Below are positions 18,786 through 27,550 of a DNA stretch of 64,000 nt, one piece after another; position 1 is the stretch's first letter; every line of letters begins with the position of its first letter. Position numbers and translations under genes: made by a program. Source of the stretch: Rhodanobacter sp. (GTDB lineage: Bacteria; Pseudomonadota; Gammaproteobacteria; Xanthomonadales; Rhodanobacteraceae); assembly GCA_040371205.1 (NCBI GenBank), contig AP031382.1, forward strand, positions 3,283,562-3,347,561, written 5' to 3'. A model generated the notes under the pieces. The model was given only the letters and a program-made list of their open reading frames with translations. It was not told the origin of the DNA and did no database searches.

Positions 18786-19406
18786 ATGGATTTGCTTGAA
18801 CGACTGATCACGATCTTCGCCGAGAACGGCTACGTCGCAGTGTGGATCGCGTTGATGATCTGCGGACTCGGCCTGCCGCTGCCGGAGGACGTCACCCTGG
18901 TCGCCGGCGGCGTGATCGCCGGGCTGGGCTACGCCAACGTGCACGCGATGTTCGCGCTGTGCATGGCCGGGGTGCTGCTGGGCGACGCCACCGTGTTCCT
19001 GCTGGGCCACCACTACGGCGCGCGCATGCTCAAGTGGCGCTGGGTGGCGCGCGTGCTGACGCCGCAGCGCTACGAAATGGTGCAGCACAAGTTCGCGCGC
19101 TACGGCAACCGCGTGCTGTTCGTCGCGCGCTTCCTGCCCGGCATGCGCACCACCATCTATGCCACGGCCGGCGCCACGCGGCAGGTGTCGCTGCTGCGCT
19201 TCCTGTTGATCGACACCCTGGCCGCGCTGATCAGCGTGCCGGTGTGGGTCTATCTGGGCTATTTCGGCGCCGACAACCACGCATGGCTGATGAAGTGGAT
19301 GCAGCGCGGCCAGAACAGCCTGTGGCTACTGGTCGGGCTGGCGCTGCTGTTCGTCGCCTGGCTGTGGTGGCGCCACCGTCGCCAGAGCATCGCCCGCGAC
19401 GACTAA
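18786..19406 (+). CDS. DedA family membrane protein
   Basis: The 206-residue inner-membrane protein has the DedA/VTT core: GLPLPEDVTLVAGG near the first re-entrant helix, the GDATVFLLGHHYG helix, and the RFLPGMRTTIYATAG motif with the conserved arginines. The family includes undecaprenyl-phosphate and phosphatidylethanolamine flippases that affect envelope integrity. The last helix ends in a basic WWRHRRQ tail. It follows dnaG by about 100 bases and may be cotranscribed. Which lipid it moves cannot be told from the sequence. Confidence 0.88.
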   Translation: MDLLERLITIFAENGYVAVWIALMICGLGLPLPEDVTLVAGGVIAGLGYANVHAMFALCMAGVLLGDATVFLLGHHYGARMLKWRWVARVLTPQRYEMVQHKFARYGNRVLFVARFLPGMRTTIYATAGATRQVSLLRFLLIDTLAALISVPVWVYLGYFGADNHAWLMKWMQRGQNSLWLLVGLALLFVAWLWWRHRRQSIARDD

Positions 19407-19417
19407 TCCGCGCGTTC

Positions 19418-19451
19418 GCCGGCCGGCTGCGGCGCTGCGCAGTCGGCCGGC
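19418..19451. terminator. Possible bidirectional hairpin between dedA and mgtA
   Basis: Arms GCCGGCCG (19418-19425) and CGGCCGGC (19444-19451) form a strong stem in the 63-base gap between two convergent genes. There is no T-tract on either side, so it is a weak terminator candidate or an mRNA 3' end stabiliser. Confidence 0.4.
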
Positions 19452-19469
19452 CTTGCGGGGCGCCTCCGG

Positions 19470-22118
19470 CTAGAGCCAGCGCCCGTAGCGGCGCATGTAG
19501 ACCAGCTTCGCCAGCTGGGTCAGTGCGCAATAGGCGACGACGGTGGCGGCCAGCCAGCCGAAGTAGGCGTCCGGCAGGTGCACCATGCCGAGCTTGGCGC
19601 CGACGGCGGAGAACGGGATGACCATGCCGATGGCGATGATCGCGGTGGTCAGGCCCAGCACCGGCGCCGCCGCCACGCTCTGCAGGAACGGAATCTTGCG
19701 CGTGCGGATCATGTGCACCACCAGGGTCTGGGTCAGCAGACTCTCGATGAACCAACCGGACTGGAACAGGTCCTGGTGCGCCGGCCCGTTCGCGCCGAAC
19801 ACGTACCACAGCAGCGCGAACGTGGTCATGTCGAAGATCGAGCTGGTCGGGCCGATCCAGAACATGAAGCGGCCGATGTCGCTGGCGTCCCACTTGCGCG
19901 GCTTGCGCAGGTATTCCTCGTCCATGCGGTCGAACGGAATCGACAGCTGCGAGATGTCGTACAGCAGGTTGAGCACCAGGATCTGCAGCGGCAGCAGCGG
20001 CACGAACGGCAGGAACACGCTGGCCACCATCATGCTCAGCACGTTGCCGAAGTTCGAGCTGGCGGTCATCTTGATGTACTTGATGATGTTGCCGAAGGTG
20101 ATGCGGCCTTCGAGCACGCCCTCCTCCAGCACCATCAGGTTCTTTTCCAGCAGGATGATGTCGGCCGACTCCTTGGCGATGTCGGTGGCGGTGTCCACCG
20201 AGATGCCCACGTCCGCCTCGCGCAGCGCCGGCGCGTCGTTGATGCCGTCGCCGAGGAAGCCCACGGTGTGGCCCTGGCGCTGCAGCGACTTCACCACGCG
20301 CGCCTTCTGCAGCGGCGACATCTTGGCGAACACGGTGGTGCGCTTCACCAGCGCGTCGAGCGCGTCGTCGTCCAGCGGCTCGACGTCGCGGCCCTGCGCG
20401 GAATGCTCCACGTCCAGGCCCACTTCGCGGCAGATCTTGCGCGTCACCGCCTCGTTGTCGCCGGTGATCACCTTCACCTCGACGCCGTGGTGGTGCAGCG
20501 CGGCGATCGCGGTGGCCGCAGTGTCCTTGGGCGGATCGAGGAAGGCGAGGCAGCCCACCGCGGTGAGGCCGGCCTCATCGGCCACGCCGTAGGGACGGTT
20601 GTGCGGGTCCTCCTGCTTGATCGCCACCACCAGCACGCGCAGGCCGTCCTCGTTGAGATGGTGGGTCAGTGCCTTGATTTCCTGGCGGCGCGCGTCGGTC
20701 ATGGGTATGACTTCGTCGCCGCGGCGCTCGGTGGAACAGATGGACAGCATTTCTTCCACCGCGCCCTTGCACACCAGCAGGTGCCGGCCGTCGCTGCCTT
20801 GCGCCAGCACCACCGACATGCGGCGGCGCTGGAAGTCGAACGGGATCTCGTCCACCACGCGGTAGCGCGCGACGATCGGCTCCAGGTCGCGGTGCGACAG
20901 CACGGCCTTGTCCATCAGGTTCTTCAGGCCGGTCTGGAAGTGGCTGTTGAGGTAGCCGTATTCCAGCGCGTCCTCGGACTCCTCGCCGTCGAGGTCGAGG
21001 TGGCGCTCCAGCACGATCTTGTCCAGCGTGAGCGTGCCGGTCTTGTCGGTGCACAGCACGTCCATCGCGCCGAAGTTCTGGATCGCGTTGAGACGCTTCA
21101 CCACCACCTTGCGCTTGGACATCGCGATCGCGCCCTTGGCGAGGTTCGCGGTGACGATCAGCGGCAGCATCTCCGGCGTCAGGCCCACCGCCACCGACAG
21201 CGCGAAGGTCAGCGCGTCGAGGAAGCCCTGCTTGTACCACTGGATGCCCAGCACCACCGGCACCATCACCAGCATGAAGCGGATCAGCAGCCAGCTCACG
21301 CTGCGCACGCCACGGTCGAAGCTGGTCTGCACGCGCTGGCCGGTCATGCTGTGCGCCAGCGAGCCGAGGAAGCTGCGCGCGCCGGTCGCCACCACCACCG
21401 CGGTGGCGGTGCCGGAGATCACGTTGGTGCCCATGTAGCCGATGGTCGGCAGGTCGAGCGGATTGCCCTGCTGCGCATCGCCTTCCACCGCATGCGCCTG
21501 CGCCGGCGCGGCCTTTTCCACCGGCAGGGATTCGCCGGTGAGGATGGCCTGGCTGATGAACAGGTCCTTCGCGGACAGCAGGCGCAGGTCTGCCGGCACC
21601 ATGTCGCCGGCGGCGAGATGCACGATGTCGCCCACCACCAGCTCGCCCACCGGCACCTCGATGCGCTCGCTGTGCCCGTCGGAGGCGCGGCGGGTGACGG
21701 TAGCGGTGTTGCGCACCATCGCCTTGAGCTTCTCGGCGGCGCGCGAGGAGCGGTATTCCTGCGTGAAGCTGAGCACCACGCTGATCGCCACCATCACGCC
21801 GATGATGATCGGGCCGGAGGGATCGTCCGGCGAGGTGACCAGCTCCACCACCGCCAGGATCAGCAGCACCACGATGAACGGGTTCTTCAACGCGCGCAGC
21901 AGCTGCACCGACCAGTGCGGCGGCTTTTCGTGCGACACCTCGTTGGCGCCGTCGCGGTGCAGCCGCTCGGTGATGCTCGCTTCGTCCAGGCCGTGGACGG
22001 ACGTCTCCAACGCGGCCAGCAGGGCTTCGTTGTCGCGGAACGCTTCCTGCGCCGCGGGCACGTGCGCCGGTGCCGGCGCCGTCGCCTTGGCGGCCTGACG
22101 GGAGAAGGGCTTGCTCAT
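19470..22118 (-). CDS. mgtA: Magnesium-translocating P-type ATPase
   Basis: The 882-residue inner-membrane pump imports Mg2+ using ATP. It is a P3B ATPase: the phosphorylation site CTDKTGTLT, the TGES actuator loop, TGDNEAVTRKI, GDGINDAPALREADVGISVD and the MgtA-type transmembrane region LTPEMLPLIVTANLAKGA are all present. The about 45-residue N-terminal tail is rich in Ala and Pro. Length is normal. Upstream on the same strand lies a 64-codon ORF with a good ribosome binding site (22297-22491), which could be a regulatory leader as in enterobacterial mgtA. Confidence 0.95.
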   Translation of the reverse strand: MSKPFSRQAAKATAPAPAHVPAAQEAFRDNEALLAALETSVHGLDEASITERLHRDGANEVSHEKPPHWSVQLLRALKNPFIVVLLILAVVELVTSPDDPSGPIIIGVMVAISVVLSFTQEYRSSRAAEKLKAMVRNTATVTRRASDGHSERIEVPVGELVVGDIVHLAAGDMVPADLRLLSAKDLFISQAILTGESLPVEKAAPAQAHAVEGDAQQGNPLDLPTIGYMGTNVISGTATAVVVATGARSFLGSLAHSMTGQRVQTSFDRGVRSVSWLLIRFMLVMVPVVLGIQWYKQGFLDALTFALSVAVGLTPEMLPLIVTANLAKGAIAMSKRKVVVKRLNAIQNFGAMDVLCTDKTGTLTLDKIVLERHLDLDGEESEDALEYGYLNSHFQTGLKNLMDKAVLSHRDLEPIVARYRVVDEIPFDFQRRRMSVVLAQGSDGRHLLVCKGAVEEMLSICSTERRGDEVIPMTDARRQEIKALTHHLNEDGLRVLVVAIKQEDPHNRPYGVADEAGLTAVGCLAFLDPPKDTAATAIAALHHHGVEVKVITGDNEAVTRKICREVGLDVEHSAQGRDVEPLDDDALDALVKRTTVFAKMSPLQKARVVKSLQRQGHTVGFLGDGINDAPALREADVGISVDTATDIAKESADIILLEKNLMVLEEGVLEGRITFGNIIKYIKMTASSNFGNVLSMMVASVFLPFVPLLPLQILVLNLLYDISQLSIPFDRMDEEYLRKPRKWDASDIGRFMFWIGPTSSIFDMTTFALLWYVFGANGPAHQDLFQSGWFIESLLTQTLVVHMIRTRKIPFLQSVAAAPVLGLTTAIIAIGMVIPFSAVGAKLGMVHLPDAYFGWLAATVVAYCALTQLAKLVYMRRYGRWL

Positions 22119-22296
22119 GGGTCGCTACCGTTCTTTCGTGATGATCCGCACCGCGGCAGCGTATCGGCGCAGGGGCCGGGCTAGCTGGACGGAACGCCGG
22201 GTGGATGGCTCGCGGCGGCCGCAGCGGCCGCCGGGCACGAACTGCGCCGCCGCCGCACTGGCGGAGGCCAGCACTTGCGGGGCACGAACGCGTGCA

Positions 22297-22491
22297 TCAG
22301 TGACTAGATGCCAGTTGCAGATGACGCGGCGACGACAACGGCGCGGCAACGCGCGCCTCGGCCTTGCGTTGCGGATCGGCGGCCAGCGGCGCCGGCACGG
22401 TCACCACGTAGACGCGACGCGCATCGCGGCGTGCCACGGACAGGCTGCGGCGGGGAGTCCGCAGGCGGAAAAAATCGCGAAGGAGCTTCAT
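22297..22491 (-). CDS. Short ORF upstream of mgtA, possible regulatory leader peptide
   Basis: The 64-codon frame starts MKLLRDFFRLRTPRRSLSV and has a strong GAGGAG ribosome binding site eight bases before its ATG. It is on the mgtA strand and stops 178 bases before the mgtA start. It is very basic (many Arg) and contains a VPAPLAADP stretch. The enterobacterial mgtA leader encodes a short Arg/Pro-rich peptide whose translation senses Mg2+ and proline; the resemblance is only in position and composition. It could instead be a small independent protein. Confidence 0.4.
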   Translation of the reverse strand: MKLLRDFFRLRTPRRSLSVARRDARRVYVVTVPAPLAADPQRKAEARVAAPLSSPRHLQLASSH

Positions 22492-22901
22492 GGGCCCATC
22501 TCCTCGGTTGCGGCGTGCGACGCCGTCGAGGATGGGCCGGCGTTTCCTAGTCGAGGAAAGAACCGGCCGACCGCTGGCGGCTGCCGCAGGCGTTCAGCTT
22601 GTTATGCATTGCCGGCACCCGATGCGAGCGGATGTCGACGTTGCGACTAGGGTAAACGTCCATATGCCTTGGTTAGTCAGGACAGGGTGCCGCTCGGCGG
22701 CTGTTGCGTGCCGTACCGGCCCGCGCATTCTGGTGCTGCAACGCGCAAGTGTCAATGCCCGGAGACAGTGGCTGCGACCGGCGCGATCCAAGCGCGCCGA
22801 ACGCGCGGCATCCATGGCCGCACGATCCAAGCGGCGCCGCCTGCAGCTTTTCGGCGGCATTCGCGCAAGACTGGCGCATCCATTTCCCTGGTTGCCACGC
22901 C
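22492..22901. other. Intergenic region between the mgtA unit and cpdB
   Basis: This is about 410 bases with no gene I can support. It must hold the promoters of mgtA and the divergent nucleotidase. An AAACGTCCATAT stretch at 22654-22665 repeats the 12 bases of the leu operon upstream box, next to TAGGGT at 22648, but no TTGACA is paired with it. Confidence 0.4.
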
Positions 22902-24896
22902 ATGTCCCCGCATCGCACTGCTTCGTCGATCTTCGCTGCCGCCCTGCTCACCGCCGGCTCGCTGCTGCCGCTGCAGGCGTCGACCCTGCCCGACGGCACC
23001 CGCGCTACGGTGGCGCTGCTGGAAACCACCGACATCCACTCCAACATCCTCGGCTACGACTACTACAAGCAGAAAGCCGACCCCACGCTGGGCTTCGACC
23101 GCACCGCCACGCTGATCGGCGCGGCGCGCAGGCAGTTCCCGAACAGTTTCCTGTTCGATGACGGCGACACCATCCAGGGCAGCGTGCTGGCCGATTGGCA
23201 GGCGCAGGTGCAGAAGATGCCCTGCGACCGGGAGCTGGCGATCTACCGCGCGATGGACGCGATCGGCTACGACGGCGGCACCATCGGCAACCACGAGTTC
23301 AACTACGGGCTGCCGTTCCTGTCGCAGGTCACCGGCACGCCGATGGACGTGGACGGCGGCACGCGCACCCGCTGCGACGGCCCGCATTTCCCGCTGGTGC
23401 TGGCCAACGTGGACAGCGTGCGCAACGGCCAGCCGATCTTCAAGCCGTGGACGATGGTGCGCAAGGACATCACGGTGACGCTGCCGGACGGCAAGACCGA
23501 ACGCGTGCCGCTGCGCGTGGCGGTCATCGGCTTCACGCCGCCGCCGATCATGGACTGGGACAAGCGCAACCTCGACGGCAAGGTCGTGGCGGACGGCGTG
23601 GTGGAGGCCGCGAAGAAGTACCTGCCGCAGATCGCGGCGCAGCATCCCGATCTTGTCGTGGCGCTGGTGCACGGCGGCCTCGACACCGCGCCGTACTCGC
23701 CCACGCTGGAGAACGCCGGCTGGTACCTGGCCGGCGTGCCCGGCATCGACGTGCTGCTGCTCGGCCACATGCACACCGACTTCCCCGGCCCGCGCTTCGC
23801 GCACATGAAGGACGTGGATGCCGTGCGCGGCTTCGTGCGCGGCAAGCCCGCGGTGATGGGCGGCTTCTTCGGCAAGGACCTCGGCGTGGTCGAGCTGGCG
23901 CTGGATTACCGGGGCGGCCGCTGGAAGATCGACGACAACCGGACGCACAGCGAGGTGCGGCCGATCTGCGCCAAGCCCGGCGACGACGCCAGCTGCGTGG
24001 CGCCCGATCCGGCCATCGCGCCGCTGGTGGCCAAGGTGCAGCAGGCCGCGGTGGCTTACGTGAATACGCCGATCGGCCGCAGCGACGTGCGGCTCTCCAG
24101 CTACTTCGCCGACGAGGGCGACATGAGCGCGCTGGCCGTGGTCAACGCCGCGCAGCGCGACTACGTGCGCACCGAGCTGCCGCGCCTGCATCCCGAGCTG
24201 GCCAAGCTGCCGGTGCTGTCCGCCGCCGCCGCGTTCCGCACCGGCTTCGGCAGCCCCGACGACTACACCGACGTGGCGCCCGGCCCGCTCACCCTGCGCA
24301 GCGCCGCCGACCTCTACTTCTATCCCAACACGCTCGCCGCGGTGAAGACCGACGGCGCCGGCGTGAAGGCCTGGCTGGAGCAGTCCGCCGAACGCTTCAA
24401 CCGGATCGACCCGGCGAAGACCGCCGCGCAGCCGCTGATCGACAGCCGCTACGCCGGCTTCAATTTCGACCAGCTGCAGGGCGGCCTGCACTATGTGATC
24501 GACCTGTCGAAGCCGGTCGGCCAGCGCATCGTCTCGCTCACCTACGACGGCCAGCCGGTGCGGCCCGGCCAGCCCTTCATCGTGGCGACCAACAACTACC
24601 GCGCCAGCGGCGGCGGCCGCTTCCCCGGCCTGGACGGCAGCAACATCGTGCTGGCCGCGCCGGACGGCACGCGCGAGATCGTGGCGCAGTGGATCCGGCG
24701 ACACCGCGACATCGCCGCGCGCGACCTGCCCGCCCGCTCCTGGCGCTTCGCCCCGCTCAAGGTCGCCGGCCCGGTCACCTTCACCTCCGCCGCCGGCAAG
24801 CAGGGCGTGGCGCAGGCGGACGGGCTGGACGGCATCCGCCAGATCAAGGACAACGGCGACGGCACGGCCGTGTACGCGATCGACCTTTCGCGATGA
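22902..24896 (+). CDS. cpdB: Periplasmic 2',3'-cyclic-nucleotide 2'-phosphodiesterase / 3'-nucleotidase
   Basis: The 664-residue exported protein begins with a signal peptide (residues about 1-26, AALLTAGSLLPLQAS). The metallophosphoesterase domain shows TTDIHSNILGYDYY, DGDTIQGS, GTIGNHEFNYGLPF, VHGG and GHMHTDFPGP, the metal ligands of the calcineurin-like family. The C-terminal 5'-nucleotidase domain (about 330-560) has DLYFYPNTLAAVK and the substrate-stacking NNYRASGGGRFPG. CpdB is the closest type by length and the GFDRTATLI start. It salvages nucleotides from the periplasm. Single gene, ahead of the thr operon promoter. Confidence 0.9.
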   Translation: MSPHRTASSIFAAALLTAGSLLPLQASTLPDGTRATVALLETTDIHSNILGYDYYKQKADPTLGFDRTATLIGAARRQFPNSFLFDDGDTIQGSVLADWQAQVQKMPCDRELAIYRAMDAIGYDGGTIGNHEFNYGLPFLSQVTGTPMDVDGGTRTRCDGPHFPLVLANVDSVRNGQPIFKPWTMVRKDITVTLPDGKTERVPLRVAVIGFTPPPIMDWDKRNLDGKVVADGVVEAAKKYLPQIAAQHPDLVVALVHGGLDTAPYSPTLENAGWYLAGVPGIDVLLLGHMHTDFPGPRFAHMKDVDAVRGFVRGKPAVMGGFFGKDLGVVELALDYRGGRWKIDDNRTHSEVRPICAKPGDDASCVAPDPAIAPLVAKVQQAAVAYVNTPIGRSDVRLSSYFADEGDMSALAVVNAAQRDYVRTELPRLHPELAKLPVLSAAAAFRTGFGSPDDYTDVAPGPLTLRSAADLYFYPNTLAAVKTDGAGVKAWLEQSAERFNRIDPAKTAAQPLIDSRYAGFNFDQLQGGLHYVIDLSKPVGQRIVSLTYDGQPVRPGQPFIVATNNYRASGGGRFPGLDGSNIVLAAPDGTREIVAQWIRRHRDIAARDLPARSWRFAPLKVAGPVTFTSAAGKQGVAQADGLDGIRQIKDNGDGTAVYAIDLSR

Positions 24897-24906
24897 TGCG
24901 GGTGGA

Positions 24907-24932
24907 CGGACGTCTGGACGTCCAGACGTCCG
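24907..24932. promoter_or_regulatory. 26-bp perfect palindrome upstream of the thr promoter
   Basis: Three tandem 8-mers, GGACGTCT, GGACGTCC and AGACGTCC, form a perfect palindrome centred about 85 bases before the predicted transcript start. Its right end (AGACGTCC, 24924-24931) is 36 bases upstream of the -35. Single units resemble the E. coli MetJ half-site AGACGTCT, but a close relative of the right half also precedes the leu operon, so a methionine-specific role is not implied. The binding protein is unknown. Confidence 0.6.
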
Positions 24933-24967
24933 ATTCGCACGGGACGGCGCATATTCCAAAAAACCTG

Positions 24968-24997
24968 TTGACATCCGCGCAATCGCCGATCTAGGCT
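24968..24997 (+). promoter_or_regulatory. thr operon promoter
   Basis: TTGACA (24968-24973), an 18-base spacer and TAGGCT (24992-24997), preceded by an A-run (24958-24963). The first base of the leader ATG (25005) is the eighth base after the -10, so the transcript should start at or within a base of the start codon. Confidence 0.75.
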
Positions 24998-25004
24998 CGG
25001 AACC

Positions 25005-25157
25005 ATGTCGCCATCCTTCGCGCCAGCACGCATGTTCCCGACCCCGGCCATCGCCGGGCGGACGCTGCCGGCCGCGGGCGGCATCGCCGTCATCGCCACG
25101 ATCATTACCACCGGTACCGGTACCATCGGCCACCGGTGGGCGTCCGTGCGCGAGTAA
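25005..25157 (+). CDS. thrL: Threonine operon leader peptide
   Basis: The 50-codon peptide carries the control-codon run [10 protein letters not shown] followed by GTGTIG (residues 27-42): six Thr and five Ile in sixteen residues, the two end products of the pathway, as in E. coli ThrL. It ends at TAA 88 bases before hom. The ATG has no Shine-Dalgarno and lies at the predicted transcript start, so translation is probably leaderless; an internal ATG (25032) is an alternative. Thr codons are written with the pyrimidine-ending forms ATC/ATT and ACC/ACG. The peptide itself should have no function beyond ribosome pausing. Confidence 0.78.
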   Translation: MSPSFAPARMFPTPAIAGRTLPAAGGIAVIATIITTGTGTIGHRWASVRE

Positions 25158-25241
25158 CCCTTTACGCAACGGCCCCGCCCTCGATGAGGCGGGCCGGCGC
25201 GACCGACACCGCCAAGCGAGACGGGGCCTCCACCGGAGGTC
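25108..25241 (+). promoter_or_regulatory. thr leader RNA with mutually exclusive helices and a buried hom ribosome binding site
   Basis: Helices visible by hand are: CCACCGGT (25108-25115) with ACCGGTGG (25132-25139) inside the control codons; GGCC-CGCC (25171-25179, one bulge) with GGCGGGCC (25188-25195); GGCCCCG (25171-25177) with CGGGGCC (25222-25228); and CCTCC (25227-25231) with the hom ribosome binding site GGAGG (25235-25239), loop ACC. The third excludes the second and the fourth. No U-tract follows any of them, so this looks like control of translation initiation rather than termination. Which state follows ribosome stalling is not resolved. Confidence 0.55.
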
Positions 25242-25244
25242 AAC

Positions 25245-26399
25245 GTGAACACCTGCGCCTTGCCGATCGCCAAGCACCCGAACCCCTCCCCGCGCGCCTT
25301 TGCGCTGCCGGCGCGAACCGCGCGCACGCGCACGCTGGCGGTGGGCCTGATCGGTCCGGGCCGGGTCGGCGGCGCCCTGCTCGACCAGCTGCGCACGGCG
25401 CAATCGCGGCTGGCGCACGAACGCGGACTGGAGCTCAAGCTCTGCGGCGTGGTGGCCCGCCAGCGCATGTGGCTGGACTGCGACGACGCCGAGCTCAACG
25501 GCCGCCATGCCGGCGCACAGACCTGGCGGCCCAGCGACCTCGACGCCTTCGCCGCCCACGTGCACGGCATGGGCGACCGCCACGCGCTGCTGATCGACTG
25601 CAGCGCCAGCGAGGCCGTGGCCGCGCACTATCCGCAATGGCTGGCGGCCGGCCTGCACGTGGTGACGCCGAACAAGCTGGCCGGCAGCGGCCCGCTGGAG
25701 CGCTGGCACGCGATCCGCGCCGCCTGCGCGAACGGCGCGCGCTTCCGCTACGAGGCCACCGTCTGCGCCGGCCTGCCGGTGGTGCAGACCCTGCGCGACC
25801 TGCTCGACACCGGCGACGAGCTGCTGGCCGTGGACGGCATGTTCTCCGGCACGCTGGCCTGGCTGTGCAACCGCCACGACGGCCAGCAGCCGTTCTCCGC
25901 GCTGGTGCGCGAGGCGCACGCGCTGGGCTATACCGAACCCGACCCGCGCGAGGATCTTTCCGGCCTCGACGTGGCGCGCAAACTGGTGATCCTCGCGCGC
26001 GAGGCCGGCTGGCCGCTGTCGCTGGATCAGGTGGCGGTGGAAAGCCTGGTGCCGCCCGCGCTGGCCGCGTTGCCGGTGGACGAATGCATGCAGCGCCTGC
26101 ACGAACTCGACGCGCCGCTGGCCGCGCGGCTTGCCGAAGCGCACACCCGCGGCGGCGTGCTGCGCCACGTGGCCAGCCTCGACCGCCACGGCCGCGCCAG
26201 CGTGCGCCTGGCCGTGCTGCCCGCCGCGCATCCGTTCGCGCACACCCGGCTCACCGACAACGTGGTGCAGTTCCGCACCCGCCGTTACTGCGACAATCCC
26301 CTGCTCGTGCAAGGCCCCGGCGCCGGGCCGGAGGTGACCGCGGCCGGCGTGTTCGCCGACCTGCTGCGCATCGCCGAATCGCTGGAGGCGCAGGCATGA
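25245..26399 (+). CDS. hom: Homoserine dehydrogenase, monofunctional, ThrA C-terminal type
   Basis: The 384-residue enzyme reduces aspartate semialdehyde to homoserine. NAD(P) binding is by [14 protein letters not shown] (residues about 29-42); the catalytic region has [11 protein letters not shown] and [19 protein letters not shown], and it ends with [15 protein letters not shown]. Sequence and the missing C-terminal ACT domain show that it is the dehydrogenase half of bifunctional ThrA, here without the aspartokinase half. A GTG start with GGAGG five bases upstream is clear. About 28 extra residues precede the Rossmann fold. Its stop overlaps the thrB start. Confidence 0.92.
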   Translation: MNTCALPIAKHPNPSPRAFALPARTARTRTLAVGLIGPGRVGGALLDQLRTAQSRLAHERGLELKLCGVVARQRMWLDCDDAELNGRHAGAQTWRPSDLDAFAAHVHGMGDRHALLIDCSASEAVAAHYPQWLAAGLHVVTPNKLAGSGPLERWHAIRAACANGARFRYEATVCAGLPVVQTLRDLLDTGDELLAVDGMFSGTLAWLCNRHDGQQPFSALVREAHALGYTEPDPREDLSGLDVARKLVILAREAGWPLSLDQVAVESLVPPALAALPVDECMQRLHELDAPLAARLAEAHTRGGVLRHVASLDRHGRASVRLAVLPAAHPFAHTRLTDNVVQFRTRRYCDNPLLVQGPGAGPEVTAAGVFADLLRIAESLEAQA

Positions 26400-27394
26400 A
26401 CGCATCCACCCTGCTGCTGGAACCCATGAACGTGCCGTCGTCCCGCCCTGCCACCCGCCGCGCCCGCGCCACCGCCTTCGCACCCGCCTGTGTCGGCAAC
26501 GTCGGCGTGGGCTTCGACATCCTCGGCCACAGCATGGCCGGCGCCGGCGACCGCGCCGAAGTGCGCCGCATCGACGAACCCACCGTGCGCATCGCGGCGA
26601 TCCACGGCACCACGCACGCGCTGCCGCTGGACGCGCAGCACAACACCGCCGGCGCCGCCCTGCTCGCGCTGCGCAAGGCGCTGGGCCTGCGCCACGGTTT
26701 CGAAATCGAACTGCACAAGGGCATCGCGCTGGGCTCCGGCATGGCCGGTTCGGCGGCCTCCTGCGTGGCCGCGCTGGTGGCGGCGAACGCGCTGCTGGAG
26801 CAGCCCTTGCCGCGCGAAGCACTGTACGGCTTCGCGATGGACGGCGAGGCGGTGGCCAGCGGCGGCCGCCACGGCGACAACGTCGGGCCGCAGCTGGTCG
26901 GCGGCCTGGCCTTGTCCACGCACGACCGCCTGCTGCGCATCCCGGTGCCCGCCGGCTGGCACTGCACCCTGGTGCATCCGCACTTCGTGCTGGAGACGCG
27001 CAAGGCGCGCGCCGCGCTGGCCGGCGACTACGCGCTGGGCGAGTTCGTGGCGCAGAGCGCCAACCTCGCGCTGCTGCTGGCCGGCTGCTTCCGCGGCGAC
27101 GCCGCGCTGGTGCGCGACGGCCTCAAGGACGTGCTGGTGGAGCCGCGTCGCGCGCCACTGGTGCCCAACTTCGCCCGCGTGAAACAGGCCGCGCTCGACC
27201 ATCGCGCGCTGGGCGCCAGCATTTCCGGCGGCGGGCCCAGCGTGTTCGGTTGGTTCGAGCATCGCGCCGAAGCGGAAGATGCCGCCGTCGCCATGCGCGC
27301 GGCATTTGCCGAGGCCGGGCTGGACAGTGATGCGTTCGTCGCGCCGATCGACGGGCCGGCGGCGGCGTTGCTCGATGATGGGGTGGCGGCATGA
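26396..27394 (+). CDS. thrB: Homoserine kinase (GHMP type)
   Basis: The 332-residue GHMP kinase phosphorylates homoserine. Motifs in order are [14 protein letters not shown] (motif 1), [15 protein letters not shown] (ATP-binding glycine loop, residues about 112-126) and [12 protein letters not shown] (motif 3). The ATG overlaps the hom TGA (ATGA), so translation is coupled. The first 25 residues are not conserved and an internal Met (residue 11) could be the true start. After it the operon is interrupted by 312 bases that include dispersed repeats before thrC. Confidence 0.93.
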   Translation: MNASTLLLEPMNVPSSRPATRRARATAFAPACVGNVGVGFDILGHSMAGAGDRAEVRRIDEPTVRIAAIHGTTHALPLDAQHNTAGAALLALRKALGLRHGFEIELHKGIALGSGMAGSAASCVAALVAANALLEQPLPREALYGFAMDGEAVASGGRHGDNVGPQLVGGLALSTHDRLLRIPVPAGWHCTLVHPHFVLETRKARAALAGDYALGEFVAQSANLALLLAGCFRGDAALVRDGLKDVLVEPRRAPLVPNFARVKQAALDHRALGASISGGGPSVFGWFEHRAEAEDAAVAMRAAFAEAGLDSDAFVAPIDGPAAALLDDGVAA

Positions 27395-27407
27395 GCCGCG
27401 CATTCCA

Positions 27408-27550
27408 TCTCCCCTTCGGGGAGAGGGTTGGGGTGAGGGGCGGGTGCTCGCGACAGCCTTTTGGTTCCGCAGCTTGGCTCGCCTGCGGCGGGCTTTCGGA
27501 CGCCTGCCGGCGCCCGAGCCACCTTTCTTTGCTGGCCCAAAGAAATGTGG
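27408..27550. repeat. Dispersed repeats inserted between thrB and thrC
   Basis: Two modules are visible. TCTCCCC-TTC-GGGGAGA (27408-27424) is followed by GGGTTGGGGTGAGGGG, an unnamed intergenic repeat common in high-GC proteobacteria. A second hairpin, CCACCTTTCTTTG (27519-27531) with CAAAGAAATGTGG (27538-27550), is the same family as the two hairpins in the 34-kb repeat block. Together they separate two genes that are otherwise tightly packed. No promoter was recognised here. Confidence 0.7.

Noticed and set aside
24924-24931. Reading the thr upstream palindrome as a MetJ operator
   Set aside because: Units match MetJ half-sites only partly, the position is far upstream, and the related box before leu has no methionine link; left as an unknown factor.
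22752-26822. Open minus-strand frame of 1356 codons opposite cpdB and hom
   Set aside because: It is the antisense shadow of well-supported plus-strand genes; composition is His/Arg/Gly/Gln-rich as expected from GC-rich third positions, and it spans the thr promoter and leader.
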